Assembly: GCA_910579545.1 (NCBI GenBank)
Contig: CAJTVI010000001.1
Coordinates: forward strand, 143,873 to 207,872
Length of the DNA stretch: 64,000 bases
DNA from: an uncultured Oscillospiraceae bacterium
GTDB lineage: Bacteria; Bacillota; Clostridia; Oscillospirales; Ruminococcaceae
Direction of reading: 5' to 3'
The notes below the pieces were generated by a model. That model was not told where the DNA came from, did not search any database, and saw only the letters and a list, made by a program, of their open reading frames with translations. Shown in pieces: positions 54,249 through 62,149 of this stretch. A program made the translations under genes and the position numbers. Each line of letters starts with the position of its first letter. Position 1 is the stretch's first letter.

Positions 54249-54803
54249 TCAAAGTTCCATGATCTCGCGGTTCTTTTCCTCGCAGACCTTGTCGATCTGC
54301 TTGGTCATCTTGTCGGTAAGCTTCTGCATTTCATCCTCAAGCTTTTTCTGGTCGTCCTCGGTGATCTCGCTGGCCTTTTTCTGGGCCTTGAGCTTATCCA
54401 TGGCGTCCCGGCGCACGTTGCGCACCGCCACCTTGCCCTCCTCGCCCATCTTTTGCACGTCCTTGGCCAGCTGTTTGCGGCGCTCCTCGGTGGGCGCGGG
54501 GAACACCAGCCGCAGCACCCGCCCATCGTTGGTGGGGTTGATGCCGAGGTCGCTGGTCAGGATGGCCTTTTCGATCGCCCGCACCAGCGAGGCGTCCCAG
54601 GGGCTGATGGTGAGGATGCGCGCCTCGGCCACCGCCACGGCGGCCACCTGGTTGATGGGGGTGGGGGTGCCGTAGTAGTCCACCGTGATCTTGTCCAGCA
54701 CGGCGGGGTTTGCGCGGCCGGCGCGGATGGCGGCCAGCTCCCGCTCCAGATGCCGGATACAGCCGTTCATCTTTTCCTCATAGGGCTTTGTAAATTCGCT
54801 CAT
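54249..54803 (-). CDS. frr: Ribosome recycling factor
   Basis: A 184-residue factor that, with EF-G, splits the post-termination ribosome. Three-helix bundle with the conserved ERELAAIRAGRANPAVLDKITVDYYG near residues 19-45. The hinge region AEARILTISPWD near 65 and the C-terminal KKLEDEMQKLTDKMTKQIDK coil are typical. Length is standard. 150 bases from pyrH, so probably the same transcript. Confidence 0.97.
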   Translation of the reverse strand: MSEFTKPYEEKMNGCIRHLERELAAIRAGRANPAVLDKITVDYYGTPTPINQVAAVAVAEARILTISPWDASLVRAIEKAILTSDLGINPTNDGRVLRLVFPAPTEERRKQLAKDVQKMGEEGKVAVRNVRRDAMDKLKAQKKASEITEDDQKKLEDEMQKLTDKMTKQIDKVCEEKNREIMEL

Positions 54804-54953
54804 CGCTTTGCATCTCCTTTTTTATGGGCTCTCCGGTGGGGTTTTGGCCTGGCTCCTTCGGCCCGGCCTTTGTATTGCAGCACCGCTGCCTTTTGGAGCC
54901 GCCGCGCCATGGCGGCCCCTTGATCCTTTAAAAGCACTTTTGCAAAAGGGCTT

Positions 54954-55658
54954 TCAGCCCTCTTTTACCAGGGTGCCCACCGGCTCGCCGGCCGCGGCGC
55001 GGGCGATGCTGCCCGGCTCCATCAAACTGAACACCAGCACCGGCAGGTCATTGTCGCGGCAGAGGGTGGCGGCGGTGCCGTCCATCACCGCAAGGCGTTT
55101 TTCCAGCACCTCGCTGAAGCTGAGGGTGTCGTACCGCACCGCGTCGGGGTACTTTTTGGGATCCTTATCGTACACGCCGTCCACCATGGTGGCCTTGCAC
55201 ATAATGTCCGCCCCGATCTCCACCGCCCGCAAGGCCGAGGCGGTGTCGGTGGAAAAGAAGGGGCTGCCGGTGCCGCCGCCAAACAGCACCACCCGGCCGG
55301 CGGCCATCTGCTCCAGCGCAGCGGCCCGGGTAAAGGGCTGCGCCACCTGGGGCATAAAGAGGGCGCTCATCACGCAGGCGGGGATGCCCTGCTGCTCCAG
55401 CGCGTCCGCCACCGCAAGGCAGTTCATCACGGTGGCCATCATGCCGATCTTGTCGGCGCAGGTGCGCTCCATCGCCCCGCTGGTGCGGCCGCGCCAAAAG
55501 TTGCCGCCGCCCACCACAATGCCGATCTGCACGCCCAGCGCGTGCGCCTTGCCGATCTCGCCGCAGACCGCCTGCAAAACCGAACCGTCCAGCCCAAGGC
55601 CCTTTGGGCCCGCAAGGGCCTCGCCGCTCAGCTTGAGCAGGATACGCCGATACGCCAT
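54954..55658 (-). CDS. pyrH: UMP kinase (uridylate kinase)
   Basis: A 234-residue hexameric kinase converting UMP to UDP. It begins RILLKLSGEALAGPKGLGLD, with the phosphate-binding Lys-Leu-Ser-Gly and Gly-rich loop. GIVVGGGNFWRGRTSGAMERT near residue 48 and DNDLPVLVFSLMEPGSI near 202 are conserved. First gene of the translation/lipid/isoprenoid cluster, with its own promoter. Confidence 0.97.
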   Translation of the reverse strand: MAYRRILLKLSGEALAGPKGLGLDGSVLQAVCGEIGKAHALGVQIGIVVGGGNFWRGRTSGAMERTCADKIGMMATVMNCLAVADALEQQGIPACVMSALFMPQVAQPFTRAAALEQMAAGRVVLFGGGTGSPFFSTDTASALRAVEIGADIMCKATMVDGVYDKDPKKYPDAVRYDTLSFSEVLEKRLAVMDGTAATLCRDNDLPVLVFSLMEPGSIARAAAGEPVGTLVKEG

Positions 55659-55696
55659 ACCAGAACCACCGTCCCTTCCAGCATCAGGTTTTTTCT

Positions 55697-55725
55697 ATTT
55701 TACAATAAAATCCGGCGGATGTAAA
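55697..55725 (-). promoter_or_regulatory. Promoter of the pyrH-frr cluster
   Basis: On the minus strand TTTACA (55720-55725) and TAAAAT (55697-55702) with a 17-base spacer, 39 bases before pyrH. Confidence 0.75.
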
Positions 55726-55785
55726 GAAAGCGCGCTGAAAGCTTTGGTGAAATCTTTTGCCCCGGCCCCGCCCGGCGGTTTACGG

Positions 55786-55830
55786 CAAAACGCGGGCGGG
55801 CCGCACCCATGGCAGCCCGCCCGCGTTTTG
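55786..55830. terminator. Terminator of the Asn-type two-component operon
   Basis: A perfect 16-bp stem (55786-55801 with 55815-55830) with T7 on the plus strand and a shorter T-run on the minus strand. It lies downstream of the histidine-kinase-like gene. Confidence 0.8.
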
Positions 55831-55879
55831 TTTTTTTATGCCGGCCCGGCCGCCGCGGCGTTTGGCGGCTTGCCAAGGT

Positions 55880-56743
55880 TTACCCATTTTTTCTCCCATC
55901 CTGATCCAGGGGGCCGAACAGGGCGGCCATCTCCCGCTCCACCCGGTGCTGGCGCTCCTCGCACAGCAGGTGGGCCGCGATCGCGTCTGAACTCAGGGCC
56001 ACCGGCGAAAGCGGCCCGGGCGCACGGCCGGCCATCTCCACCCGGGCAAGGGTGCCGCCGCTGCCGCTCTCGATGCGCAGCTGCCAGCCCATGGCGCGGC
56101 AGGCCTCCCGCGCAAGGTACAGCCCCATGCCGGGGCAGCCAAACACCACGCCGGAGCCCTCCCGCGGGCTGAGCGGGTCAAACACCAGCTCCAGCAGCCC
56201 GGGCGCAATGCCGGGGCCGTCGTCCCGCACAAGGATCGCGGGCGGGCCGTTTTGCCCGGCCTCCACCTCCACCCAGATGCCCCCGCCTGCGCGGCCAAAC
56301 CGGATGGCGTTGGAGAGCAGGCGCAAAAGGATGCCGTCCAGCATTACGGTGTCGCAGCAGGGATAGAGCGCCGGCATCCCCTCGGCCTGCCAGTGCAGGG
56401 CAATGCCCTGCCGCCGGGCGTAGGGCTCGCACTGCTCCAGCAGGTAGCACAGCTGCCCGCGCAGGTCCACCGGCTGCAAAAAGGGGGTGTTGCCGCCCGA
56501 AAGGCAGCCCACCATGTCCAGCAGGTTGGTGCCCAGCCGGTCAAGCAGGCGGATGTTGTCCTCGATGGCCCACACGGCCTCCTGCAGCTCCTGCCGGCCT
56601 TCAATATGTTTTTTTAAGATCTCCGCAGCGTTCAGGATCACGTTTACCGGGCCGGCGATCTCGTTGGAAAGCCCGCCGTACAGCAAATTTTTGCGCTGCT
56701 GCGCCTTGAGCTGTTCATTTGTCTGGTCTTTTGCCTCCTGCAT
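55880..56743 (-). CDS. Soluble histidine-kinase-like ATPase with Asn in place of the phospho-accepting His
   Basis: A 287-residue cytoplasmic protein without transmembrane segments or an evident sensor domain. A short coiled coil leads into a HisKA-like dimerisation helix. The H-box reads LSNEIAGPVNVIL (residues 25-37): residue 27, where HEL-type kinases have the phospho-accepting His, is Asn (AAC at 56663-56665). The ATP-binding domain is intact: N-box LLRLLSNAIRFG with Asn145, G1 DDGPGIA at 174-180, and G2 GCPGMGLYL at 202-210. It follows the Spo0A-like regulator gene with 4 bases between. It may bind ATP but cannot autophosphorylate in the standard way; other residues or allostery may act instead. 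Confidence 0.85.
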   Translation of the reverse strand: MQEAKDQTNEQLKAQQRKNLLYGGLSNEIAGPVNVILNAAEILKKHIEGRQELQEAVWAIEDNIRLLDRLGTNLLDMVGCLSGGNTPFLQPVDLRGQLCYLLEQCEPYARRQGIALHWQAEGMPALYPCCDTVMLDGILLRLLSNAIRFGRAGGGIWVEVEAGQNGPPAILVRDDGPGIAPGLLELVFDPLSPREGSGVVFGCPGMGLYLAREACRAMGWQLRIESGSGGTLARVEMAGRAPGPLSPVALSSDAIAAHLLCEERQHRVEREMAALFGPLDQDGRKNG

Positions 56744-56747
56744 ACGC

Positions 56748-57512
56748 TCACCTCACCCTCCCCTCATACTCGTTTTTGACCATCTGCCCCACCATGTTTA
56801 AAAAAGCGCCCACCGTCATCTTTTTGCCCCTGCTCTTTTGCAGCCGCTCCAGCTGCCGGAACGCGGGCGTCGCGGCCTCCTTTGCCTCGCCGAGGGTGCG
56901 GCGCAGGCTGCTTTCCACCGCGCCCATCGAAACGCCCTCCTCCTGGGCAACAGCGTTGTACACGTCCTCCACCATCCGCACGGGATGTTCTGCCAAAACC
57001 ACCCTGCGCACCGCCTTTAGCATGTACCAGTACCCCTCGCCCCAGCCGATGCCGTACTGCTCCAGATGCTCCTCGATCAGCCAGTTGAGCCAGGCCCTGC
57101 GCCCGCCGCCCTTTTGGCAGAGCAGCCTTGCGCGGTCGAACAGGTTTTGCATGCTGTATGGTTTTACAAGGCAGTGGTCCACCCCCAGGGCCAGCAGCTT
57201 TTCGTGGATGTTGCCGTTGCGCGCCCCCGAGGTAACCAGCACGCAGGGCCGCTTGGAAAGGGCCAGGCCCTGCGCGCGCTCCAAAAGTTCAATGGCGTCC
57301 ATATCCCTCAGCACAAGGTTCAGCACCACAATGTGCGGCGCCCGGCCGTTTTGCAGCGCCCGCAAAAGCGCCTCCCCTTCCAAAAATGTACCGGTAACAT
57401 CCAGGCCTGGCAAGCCCTGTGCGTATGTTTGAAGCAGCCGTACCTGTTCCAGGGATTCCTCCGCCACAAACATCTGGATGGGCTCCGATGCTTCCCGTCC
57501 ATTTTCCGCCAT
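56748..57512 (-). CDS. Spo0A-like response regulator with Asn in place of the phospho-accepting Asp
   Basis: A 254-residue receiver plus Spo0A C-terminal DNA-binding domain. In the receiver the acidic pair is Glu18-Glu19, the phospho-acceptor position in IVVLNLVLRDMDAIELL is Asn65 (AAC at 57318-57320) instead of Asp, Thr94 is in VLVTSG, and Lys117 is in CLVKPYS. The C-terminal domain (about residues 138-235) has the Spo0A order: EHLEQYGIGWGEGYWYMLKAV and ASMGAVESSLRRTL-like recognition helix. True Spo0A controls sporulation; this degenerate form suggests a phosphorylation-independent regulator in a non- or poorly sporulating lineage. Confidence 0.85.
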   Translation of the reverse strand: MAENGREASEPIQMFVAEESLEQVRLLQTYAQGLPGLDVTGTFLEGEALLRALQNGRAPHIVVLNLVLRDMDAIELLERAQGLALSKRPCVLVTSGARNGNIHEKLLALGVDHCLVKPYSMQNLFDRARLLCQKGGGRRAWLNWLIEEHLEQYGIGWGEGYWYMLKAVRRVVLAEHPVRMVEDVYNAVAQEEGVSMGAVESSLRRTLGEAKEAATPAFRQLERLQKSRGKKMTVGAFLNMVGQMVKNEYEGRVR

Positions 57513-57586
57513 TGACCATATCCCCCTGCCTTAAAACATCCCTGCATCCCCGCCAGGGGGACGCGATCTCAACATCCTGTTTGCCG

Positions 57587-57859
57587 TTAAAGCATGCGGC
57601 ATGCTTCCCGCAGAACATCCTCCCAATGTTCGATCGGCACCGCGTTCTCGTACAAAAATTGCAGCAGCATCTCGCCGCTCTCGCGGGGCACCCCCTGCAA
57701 AAAGCATCGTTCCTCCCGCTGCAGGCCCTCCTGCTCTTTGCACACCCGCAGCTCGAACCCGTTTGCAAGCGCCTGCCCACTGTAACGCAGGGTAGCCTCC
57801 TTTTGCAGCCTTCCAAGCGCCGAAAAACGGGCGATACGCTCGTTTGGGAGCTTTTCCAT
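57587..57859 (-). CDS. Small hypothetical protein, first gene of the Asn-type operon
   Basis: A 90-residue protein with GGAGGGA six bases before the ATG. It begins MEKLPNERIARFSALGR and has two charged amphipathic stretches, then FLQGVPRESGEMLLQFLYENAVPIEHWEDVL. The strand-helix pattern resembles small clostridial proteins of unknown role (DUF6514-like at most, unproven). It is 75 bases upstream of the Spo0A-like gene and behind the same promoter, so it is probably cotranscribed with the pair. Confidence 0.6.
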   Translation of the reverse strand: MEKLPNERIARFSALGRLQKEATLRYSGQALANGFELRVCKEQEGLQREERCFLQGVPRESGEMLLQFLYENAVPIEHWEDVLREACRML

Positions 57860-57900
57860 TGCCGGTCCCTCCCCTTTTCCAGATTTTACATCACGTTAAA

Positions 57901-57929
57901 ATTGTACCGCTTTTGGGGCAAAGTTTCAA
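57901..57929 (-). promoter_or_regulatory. Promoter of the Asn-type two-component operon
   Basis: On the minus strand TTGAAA (57924-57929) and TACAAT (57901-57906) with a 17-base spacer. The surrounding sequence is notably AT-rich. Confidence 0.75.
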
Positions 57930-57993
57930 TGAAAAAAATTCGTCATTTTTCGTCGCAGGGCATTTTTTAAAAGCAAAAATCGATTTTACGTAT

Positions 57994-58043
57994 AAAGCGG
58001 CCCTTTGCGCACGTTTTGTCCCGCGCGCAAAAGGGCCGCTTTT
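57994..58043 (-). terminator. Terminator of rubrerythrin
   Basis: AAAGCGGCCCTTTGCGC (57994-58010) pairs with GCGCAAAAGGGCCGCTTT (58025-58043 region) with one bulge. T-rich sequence follows on both strands. It is 16 bases after the rubrerythrin stop. Confidence 0.8.
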
Positions 58044-58058
58044 TATCCTTCCCCGGCC

Positions 58059-58613
58059 TTAAACGGGGCTGTTTTGGCCGGCCGGTTCGGCCAGCTCCGA
58101 AAAGTATCCCTGCGGGTGCCGGCAGACCGGGCAGACGGACGGGGCGTTCTCGCCCTCGCAGATATAGCCGCAGTTCTGGCAGATCCAGCGGGCCGGTTTT
58201 GCCTTATGGAACAGCGTATCCTCCTGCAACTGCGCCAGCAGGCCGCGGTACCGCTCCTCGTGGTGCTTTTCGATCAGGGCCACCATTGAGAAGAGGCTGG
58301 CAAGCTCGGCAAAGCCCTCCCGGCGGGCGTCCTCGGCAAAGGCGGCGTACATCTCGGTCCATTCATAATGCTCGCCCGCGGCCGCGTCGGTGAGGTTCTG
58401 GGCGGTGGAGTGGATGCCGCCGTTGAGCTCCTTAAACCAGATCTTGGCGTGCTCCCGCTCGTTTTGGGCCGTTTCCCAAAAGATTTTGGCGATCTGCTGA
58501 TAGCCTTCTTTTTCGGCCTTTTTGGCATAGTACGAATACTTGTTTGCCGCCTGGCTCTCGCCCGAAAACGCGGCGATAAGGTTTGCCTGGGTCTTGGTTC
58601 CGTTCAGTTCCAT
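58059..58613 (-). CDS. Rubrerythrin (classical domain order)
   Basis: A 184-residue peroxide-reducing di-iron protein. The ferritin-like domain comes first, with iron-ligand Glu and His in AAFSGESQAANKYSYYAKKAEKEG, NEREHAKIWF and EKHHEERYRGL. The C-terminal rubredoxin domain has ICQNCGYICEGENAPSVCPVCRHPQGYF, both knuckles complete. It complements the reverse rubrerythrin at 19.8 kb. GGAGCG precedes the ATG. Separate promoter region, with the tRNA gene divergent upstream. Confidence 0.95.
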   Translation of the reverse strand: MELNGTKTQANLIAAFSGESQAANKYSYYAKKAEKEGYQQIAKIFWETAQNEREHAKIWFKELNGGIHSTAQNLTDAAAGEHYEWTEMYAAFAEDARREGFAELASLFSMVALIEKHHEERYRGLLAQLQEDTLFHKAKPARWICQNCGYICEGENAPSVCPVCRHPQGYFSELAEPAGQNSPV

Positions 58614-58750
58614 AACATACGCTCCTTTTGCTTGCAGGTTTTTTAAGGGGTACTGTTTGCGGGTTTTGGGGGACTCCCGGCCCTGCCGCCGCAGGCCTTA
58701 CAAAAGCTTTGGCCGGCCGCAAAAAAATATTCACCCCGGCCAAAAAGGTC

Positions 58751-58779
58751 TTGACTTTTTGGGGGTTATGCCGTATTCT
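58751..58779 (+). promoter_or_regulatory. Promoter of tRNA-Ala
   Basis: TTGACT (58751-58756) and TATTCT (58774-58779) with a 17-base spacer, 48 bases before the tRNA. Confidence 0.75.
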
Positions 58780-58826
58780 ATATAGGCGGTCTTGTGCCGC
58801 CGTTATGCGGCGGTATGCTGGCATTT

Positions 58827-58902
58827 GGGCCTGTAGCGCAGTTGGGAGCGCGTTCGGTTCGCATCCGAGAGGTCGAGGGTTCGAATCCCTTCAGGTCCAC
58901 CA
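58827..58902 (+). tRNA. tRNA-Ala (anticodon CGC), CCA encoded
   Basis: A 76-base tRNA. The acceptor arm GGGCCTG pairs with CAGGTCC with one G-U pair. A D-arm, an anticodon loop TTCGCAT with anticodon CGC (reads GCG Ala), and a T-arm GAGGGTTCGAATCCCTT are complete. The 3' CCA is encoded. It is a single gene with its own promoter and terminator and no tRNA cluster around it. Confidence 0.95.
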
Positions 58903-58904
58903 AC

Positions 58905-58949
58905 AAAACCCACGTTTTTACGCGATTTTTGCGAAAAAACGTGGGTTTT
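58905..58949 (+). terminator. Terminator of tRNA-Ala
   Basis: AAAACCCACGTTTTT (58905-58919) pairs with AAAAACGTGGGTTTT (58935-58949), followed by T. Confidence 0.85.
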
Positions 58950-59035
58950 TCCTTTGTTCCGTATGATTCATTTTTAGCCTGCTTTTGAGACCTTTTGCCA
59001 CCTGATGCAGGTCAAATGCAAGTCAAAGACAGAGC

Positions 59036-59061
59036 GAGACAGAGGGACAGACACCCCTCTT
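59036..59061. repeat. Left inverted-repeat end of the RAYT element
   Basis: The 26 bases at 59036-59061, running from GAGACAG to CCCCTCTT, are the inverted counterpart of 59863-59884 at the other end of the transposase gene, apart from a short gap and about three mismatches. They overlap the transposase stop codon. Confidence 0.75.
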
Positions 59062-59812
59062 AATGCTTTAAGAGGCAGCGCTCGATCTGAGCCTTTGTCA
59101 GACCGGTCAGGCGGGCCATCTGCCGGATCGAGCACCGCTTTTGCTGCAGCTCGCAGAGATACCCACCCCACAAAGCCTTGTCCAATCGCCCAAAATCGGT
59201 GCTGACCGTGAGATGGCACATCTGCCGGATCAGCTGGGCCGCCTCGCGGTCGCTCAGCCGGCCATCCCGGTCGATGTCGATGCAGGGGCAGGGGACGTCC
59301 TGCGCCAAAAAGGCCGAAAGCTCTTGCGGGGGGATCAGCTCGTACAGCTGCTGTGTGTCCGCCAGCCCGCGGTACACGCAGGACGGGCAACAGCTGCTCC
59401 AGGGGTATTCCTCGGGCGTCTTGCATAGGCCTGCCTTGACCGGGTTTTGATAAATATATCGCAATACCGACAAAAAATAGGAGTCGTCCTCCACTGGCTC
59501 GCTCTTGAAGCGATCCTGAAACAGATGGCCCGTGCGGACGTACTTTTTGTTGTACCAGTGCACATAGCGCACGCTAACCCGCTTGCAGAGCGCCGCAAGC
59601 GGCTCCGCCTGGGGCCGAACCAAAAGATGCAGGTGGTTGCCCATCAGGCAAAAAGCGTACAGGGTAAAATCAGCGTCTTTTTTGCAGGCCGAAAGGCACT
59701 GCAAGTATTTTTCGCAGTCCTCGTCGTCATGAAAAATCACCTGACGGTCGATCCCGCGCGCCATCACATGGAAAATACCGCTCTCACTTTGTTTTCTGGA
59801 CGTCCTTGGCAT
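59060..59812 (-). CDS. RAYT (REP-associated tyrosine transposase, Y1_Tnp/IS200-like)
   Basis: A 250-residue HUH single-strand transposase. The HUH motif is CLMGNHLHLLVRPQ near residues 51-64. The catalytic Tyr lies in ILRYIYQNPVKAGL near residue 125, and FQDRFKSEPVEDD lies nearby. The first ~20 residues have the typical PRTSRKQSESGIFHVMARGIDRQ start. The C-terminal third includes an HTH-like DREAAQLIRQM segment. RAYTs are usually single-copy domesticated enzymes acting on REP-type repeats; the flanking repeats fit that. Low-GC relative to the core genome. Confidence 0.9.
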   Translation of the reverse strand: MPRTSRKQSESGIFHVMARGIDRQVIFHDDEDCEKYLQCLSACKKDADFTLYAFCLMGNHLHLLVRPQAEPLAALCKRVSVRYVHWYNKKYVRTGHLFQDRFKSEPVEDDSYFLSVLRYIYQNPVKAGLCKTPEEYPWSSCCPSCVYRGLADTQQLYELIPPQELSAFLAQDVPCPCIDIDRDGRLSDREAAQLIRQMCHLTVSTDFGRLDKALWGGYLCELQQKRCSIRQMARLTGLTKAQIERCLLKH

Positions 59813-59862
59813 ACAGCAACCCTCCCGTTGCTACTAACATAGCGCCGGGAGGGCTGTTTGTC

Positions 59863-59884
59863 AAGAGGTGCGTCCCTTTGTCTC
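59863..59884. repeat. Right inverted-repeat end of the RAYT element
   Basis: AAGAGGTGCGTCCCTTTGTCTC is complementary to the left end at 59036-59061. It lies 51 bases upstream of the transposase start. Confidence 0.75.
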
Positions 59885-59899
59885 AGACAAAAGAACCGT

Positions 59900-59977
59900 C
59901 CCCGTGTCTGATCCCCGTGTCTGATCCCCGTGTCTGATCCCCGTGTCTGCGTCCCCGTGTCTGCGTCCCCGTGTCTG
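59900..59977. repeat. Array of six CCCCGTGTCTG 11-mers
   Basis: Six exact copies start at 59900, 59913, 59926, 59939, 59953 and 59967. Spacers are AT, AT, AT, CGT, CGT. They follow the right end of the RAYT unit and share its GTCCC/GTCTG vocabulary. Confidence 0.9.
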
Positions 59978-60024
59978 GTGGTGTGCGCAGGCTAGGAAAC
60001 AGCGGGGAATACACTCTTTCATCC

Positions 60025-60053
60025 TTGCAATCCGGGAATATAGGCGCTATAAT
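60025..60053 (+). promoter_or_regulatory. Promoter of the Sel1-repeat gene
   Basis: TTGCAA (60025-60030) and TATAAT (60048-60053) with a 17-base spacer. Confidence 0.8.
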
Positions 60054-60103
60054 GAATTATCTTGCATTTTTACGTTGATTTTATTTAGGTGAGGAGAAAA
60101 AAC

Positions 60104-62119
60104 ATGGGATTATTTGGGAAAAAGCTATCCCCCGAGGAAATGTTCAAAAAGGCATTACGCTCCTACGATGTCGGACGCTACGAAAAAGCGCTGCCCCTGA
60201 TGGAAAAAGCTGCACAGGAGGGCCATGTCAAGGCGCAATACCATTGCAGCCGCATGTATGACAAGGGCCGCGGCACGGCGGTGGACAAGGCCAGGGCACT
60301 CATGTGGCTTGAGAAAGCCGCCGGGCAGGGAGACAGGCGTTCCCAATACTGGTGCGGCGAAATGTATGAGAACGGCGAGGGCACAGCGGCGGATAAGGCC
60401 AAAGCAAAAATGTGGTATGAGAAAGCCGCCCAGCAGGGGTACAACCGAGCGCGGGCCGCGCTGGACAGGCTGAACGGGCAGGCCGGACAGGCACCCGCCG
60501 CGCCCTCGCCCGCCCCGAAGCCGCAAATGCAGGAGGCGAAACAGCTTTTCCACGAGGGAATGGACGCTTTCCTGGCGGAAGACTACGCAAAGGCTTTTCC
60601 CCTCTTGGAGAAAGCCGCCGCGCAGGGCCACGCCATGGCACAAAACCAGTGCGGCGTGATGTGTGAGTGTGGCCTCGGAACAGCGGAGGACTTGGACAAA
60701 GCCATGATGTTGTACGAGAAAGCCGCTGAACAGGGCAACGAGTCGGCCAAAACCGCTCTGGCTAAGCTGAAAGCCAAAAATAAGCCAACATTTCCCGCCC
60801 CCAAAGCGGAACCGCCCAAGCCTGCGCCTGTCCAAGCCCCGGCAAAGCCTGCTCCCGCTCCGACGGCACAGGCAGAACCCCAGCCCGGCGATGACTTAAC
60901 TCCCGAGGAACGATACACAAAGGGCATGGAACTGTTCAAGGCCGGGGACTATGACGGGGCGTATGCGCTGCTGCACCGGGTTTGCCGGATGCTCGGCGCA
61001 GGTAAGTACACCTATCCCGACGGACAGGTGGCCATGGGCTGGATGTATGAGCATGGACGCGGTGTGGAGGCCAAAGATAGCGTGGCCCACCGACACTATG
61101 AGCTCGCCGCCAAGAGCGGCGACAGGGACGGCATCGCCGGCGTGGTGCGGATGACGGCAAAAGCCGAGAGCCCCAGTGTTTCTGCGTGCCAAACGGCGCT
61201 GGAATATATTAAGCAGTTGGGAACGGAGGAAACAAAGTCACTGTTATCTACTGTGGAGCAGAAGTTGTCCGAGGCGCAAAAGCGGGAGAACGCCGAAGCG
61301 GAACAGAATCTGCGGGAAGAGGATCTACAGCAGATTTTCGGTGAAGGGGTGACCGCATACGCGTCCAACGACTTTGTAAGGGCATTGGCTTTGTTTGAGA
61401 AAGCCGCCCGGCAGGGCAGCGAGCACGCCCAATTCAACTGCGCTGTGATGTATTCCGGCGGCCTGGGCACGGCGGTGGACAACGCCAAGGCCCTCATGTG
61501 GTTAGAGAAAGCCGCCCGGCAGGGCCACCCCGAAGCCCAATACAACTGCGGCGTGATGTATTCCAACGGCTTGGGCACGGCGGTGGACAATGCCAAGGCC
61601 CTCATGTGGTTAGAGAAAGCCGCCCGGCAGGGCCACGCCCAAGCCCAATTCAACTGCGGCGTGAAGTACGACAGCGGTTTGGGCACGGCAGTGGACAAGG
61701 CGAAAGCCCTCATGTGGTTTGAGAAAGCCGCCCAACAGGGCGACGCCAGAGCCCAATGCAACTGCGGCGTGATGTACTCCAAGGGCGAAGGCACAGCGGT
61801 GGACAAGGCAAAAGCCCTCATGTGGTATGAGAAAGCCGCCCAGCAGGGCGACGTCACCGCCCAATACTACTGCGGCTTGAAGTACGACAGCGGCGAGGGC
61901 ACGGCAGTGGATAAGGCGAAAGCCCTCATGTGGTATGAGAAAGCTGCCCGGCAGGGCGACGTCGCCGCCCAATTCAACTGCGGTTTGATGTACTTCACAG
62001 GCGAGGGTACAAAACCGGACACAGCGAAAGCAAAAATGTGGTTTCAAAAGGTCGCCGCCCAGACAGAGAATCAAGAAGCCCAGGAGAAAGCGAGGAAAAT
62101 CCTGCAGAGGCATTTCTGA
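60104..62119 (+). CDS. Sel1-repeat (SLR) protein
   Basis: A 671-residue protein made of Sel1-like (TPR-related) helical repeats for protein-protein interaction. Two to three repeats near residues 45-115, a spacer rich in Pro and Ala (about 225-265), then a C-terminal run of about six 36-residue repeats from residue ~425. Each repeat has the form AQYNCGVMYSNGLGT...KALMWLEKAARQG. GAGGAG precedes the ATG at 60104. There is no signal peptide. Bacterial SLR proteins often act as adaptors in signalling or in contact with host or phage; role here unknown. Monocistronic. Confidence 0.9.
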   Translation: MGLFGKKLSPEEMFKKALRSYDVGRYEKALPLMEKAAQEGHVKAQYHCSRMYDKGRGTAVDKARALMWLEKAAGQGDRRSQYWCGEMYENGEGTAADKAKAKMWYEKAAQQGYNRARAALDRLNGQAGQAPAAPSPAPKPQMQEAKQLFHEGMDAFLAEDYAKAFPLLEKAAAQGHAMAQNQCGVMCECGLGTAEDLDKAMMLYEKAAEQGNESAKTALAKLKAKNKPTFPAPKAEPPKPAPVQAPAKPAPAPTAQAEPQPGDDLTPEERYTKGMELFKAGDYDGAYALLHRVCRMLGAGKYTYPDGQVAMGWMYEHGRGVEAKDSVAHRHYELAAKSGDRDGIAGVVRMTAKAESPSVSACQTALEYIKQLGTEETKSLLSTVEQKLSEAQKRENAEAEQNLREEDLQQIFGEGVTAYASNDFVRALALFEKAARQGSEHAQFNCAVMYSGGLGTAVDNAKALMWLEKAARQGHPEAQYNCGVMYSNGLGTAVDNAKALMWLEKAARQGHAQAQFNCGVKYDSGLGTAVDKAKALMWFEKAAQQGDARAQCNCGVMYSKGEGTAVDKAKALMWYEKAAQQGDVTAQYYCGLKYDSGEGTAVDKAKALMWYEKAARQGDVAAQFNCGLMYFTGEGTKPDTAKAKMWFQKVAAQTENQEAQEKARKILQRHF

Positions 62120-62149
62120 CTGCCGCCCCGACGGCCTGCCCCAGCTATA

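Noticed and set aside
56748..57512. Naming the regulator spo0A
   Set aside because: The DNA-binding domain is Spo0A-like, but the receiver lacks the phospho-accepting Asp and no sporulation genes are nearby.
59900..59977. Possible CRISPR array
   Set aside because: Units are only 11 bases with 2-3 base spacers; there are no unique spacers and no cas genes.
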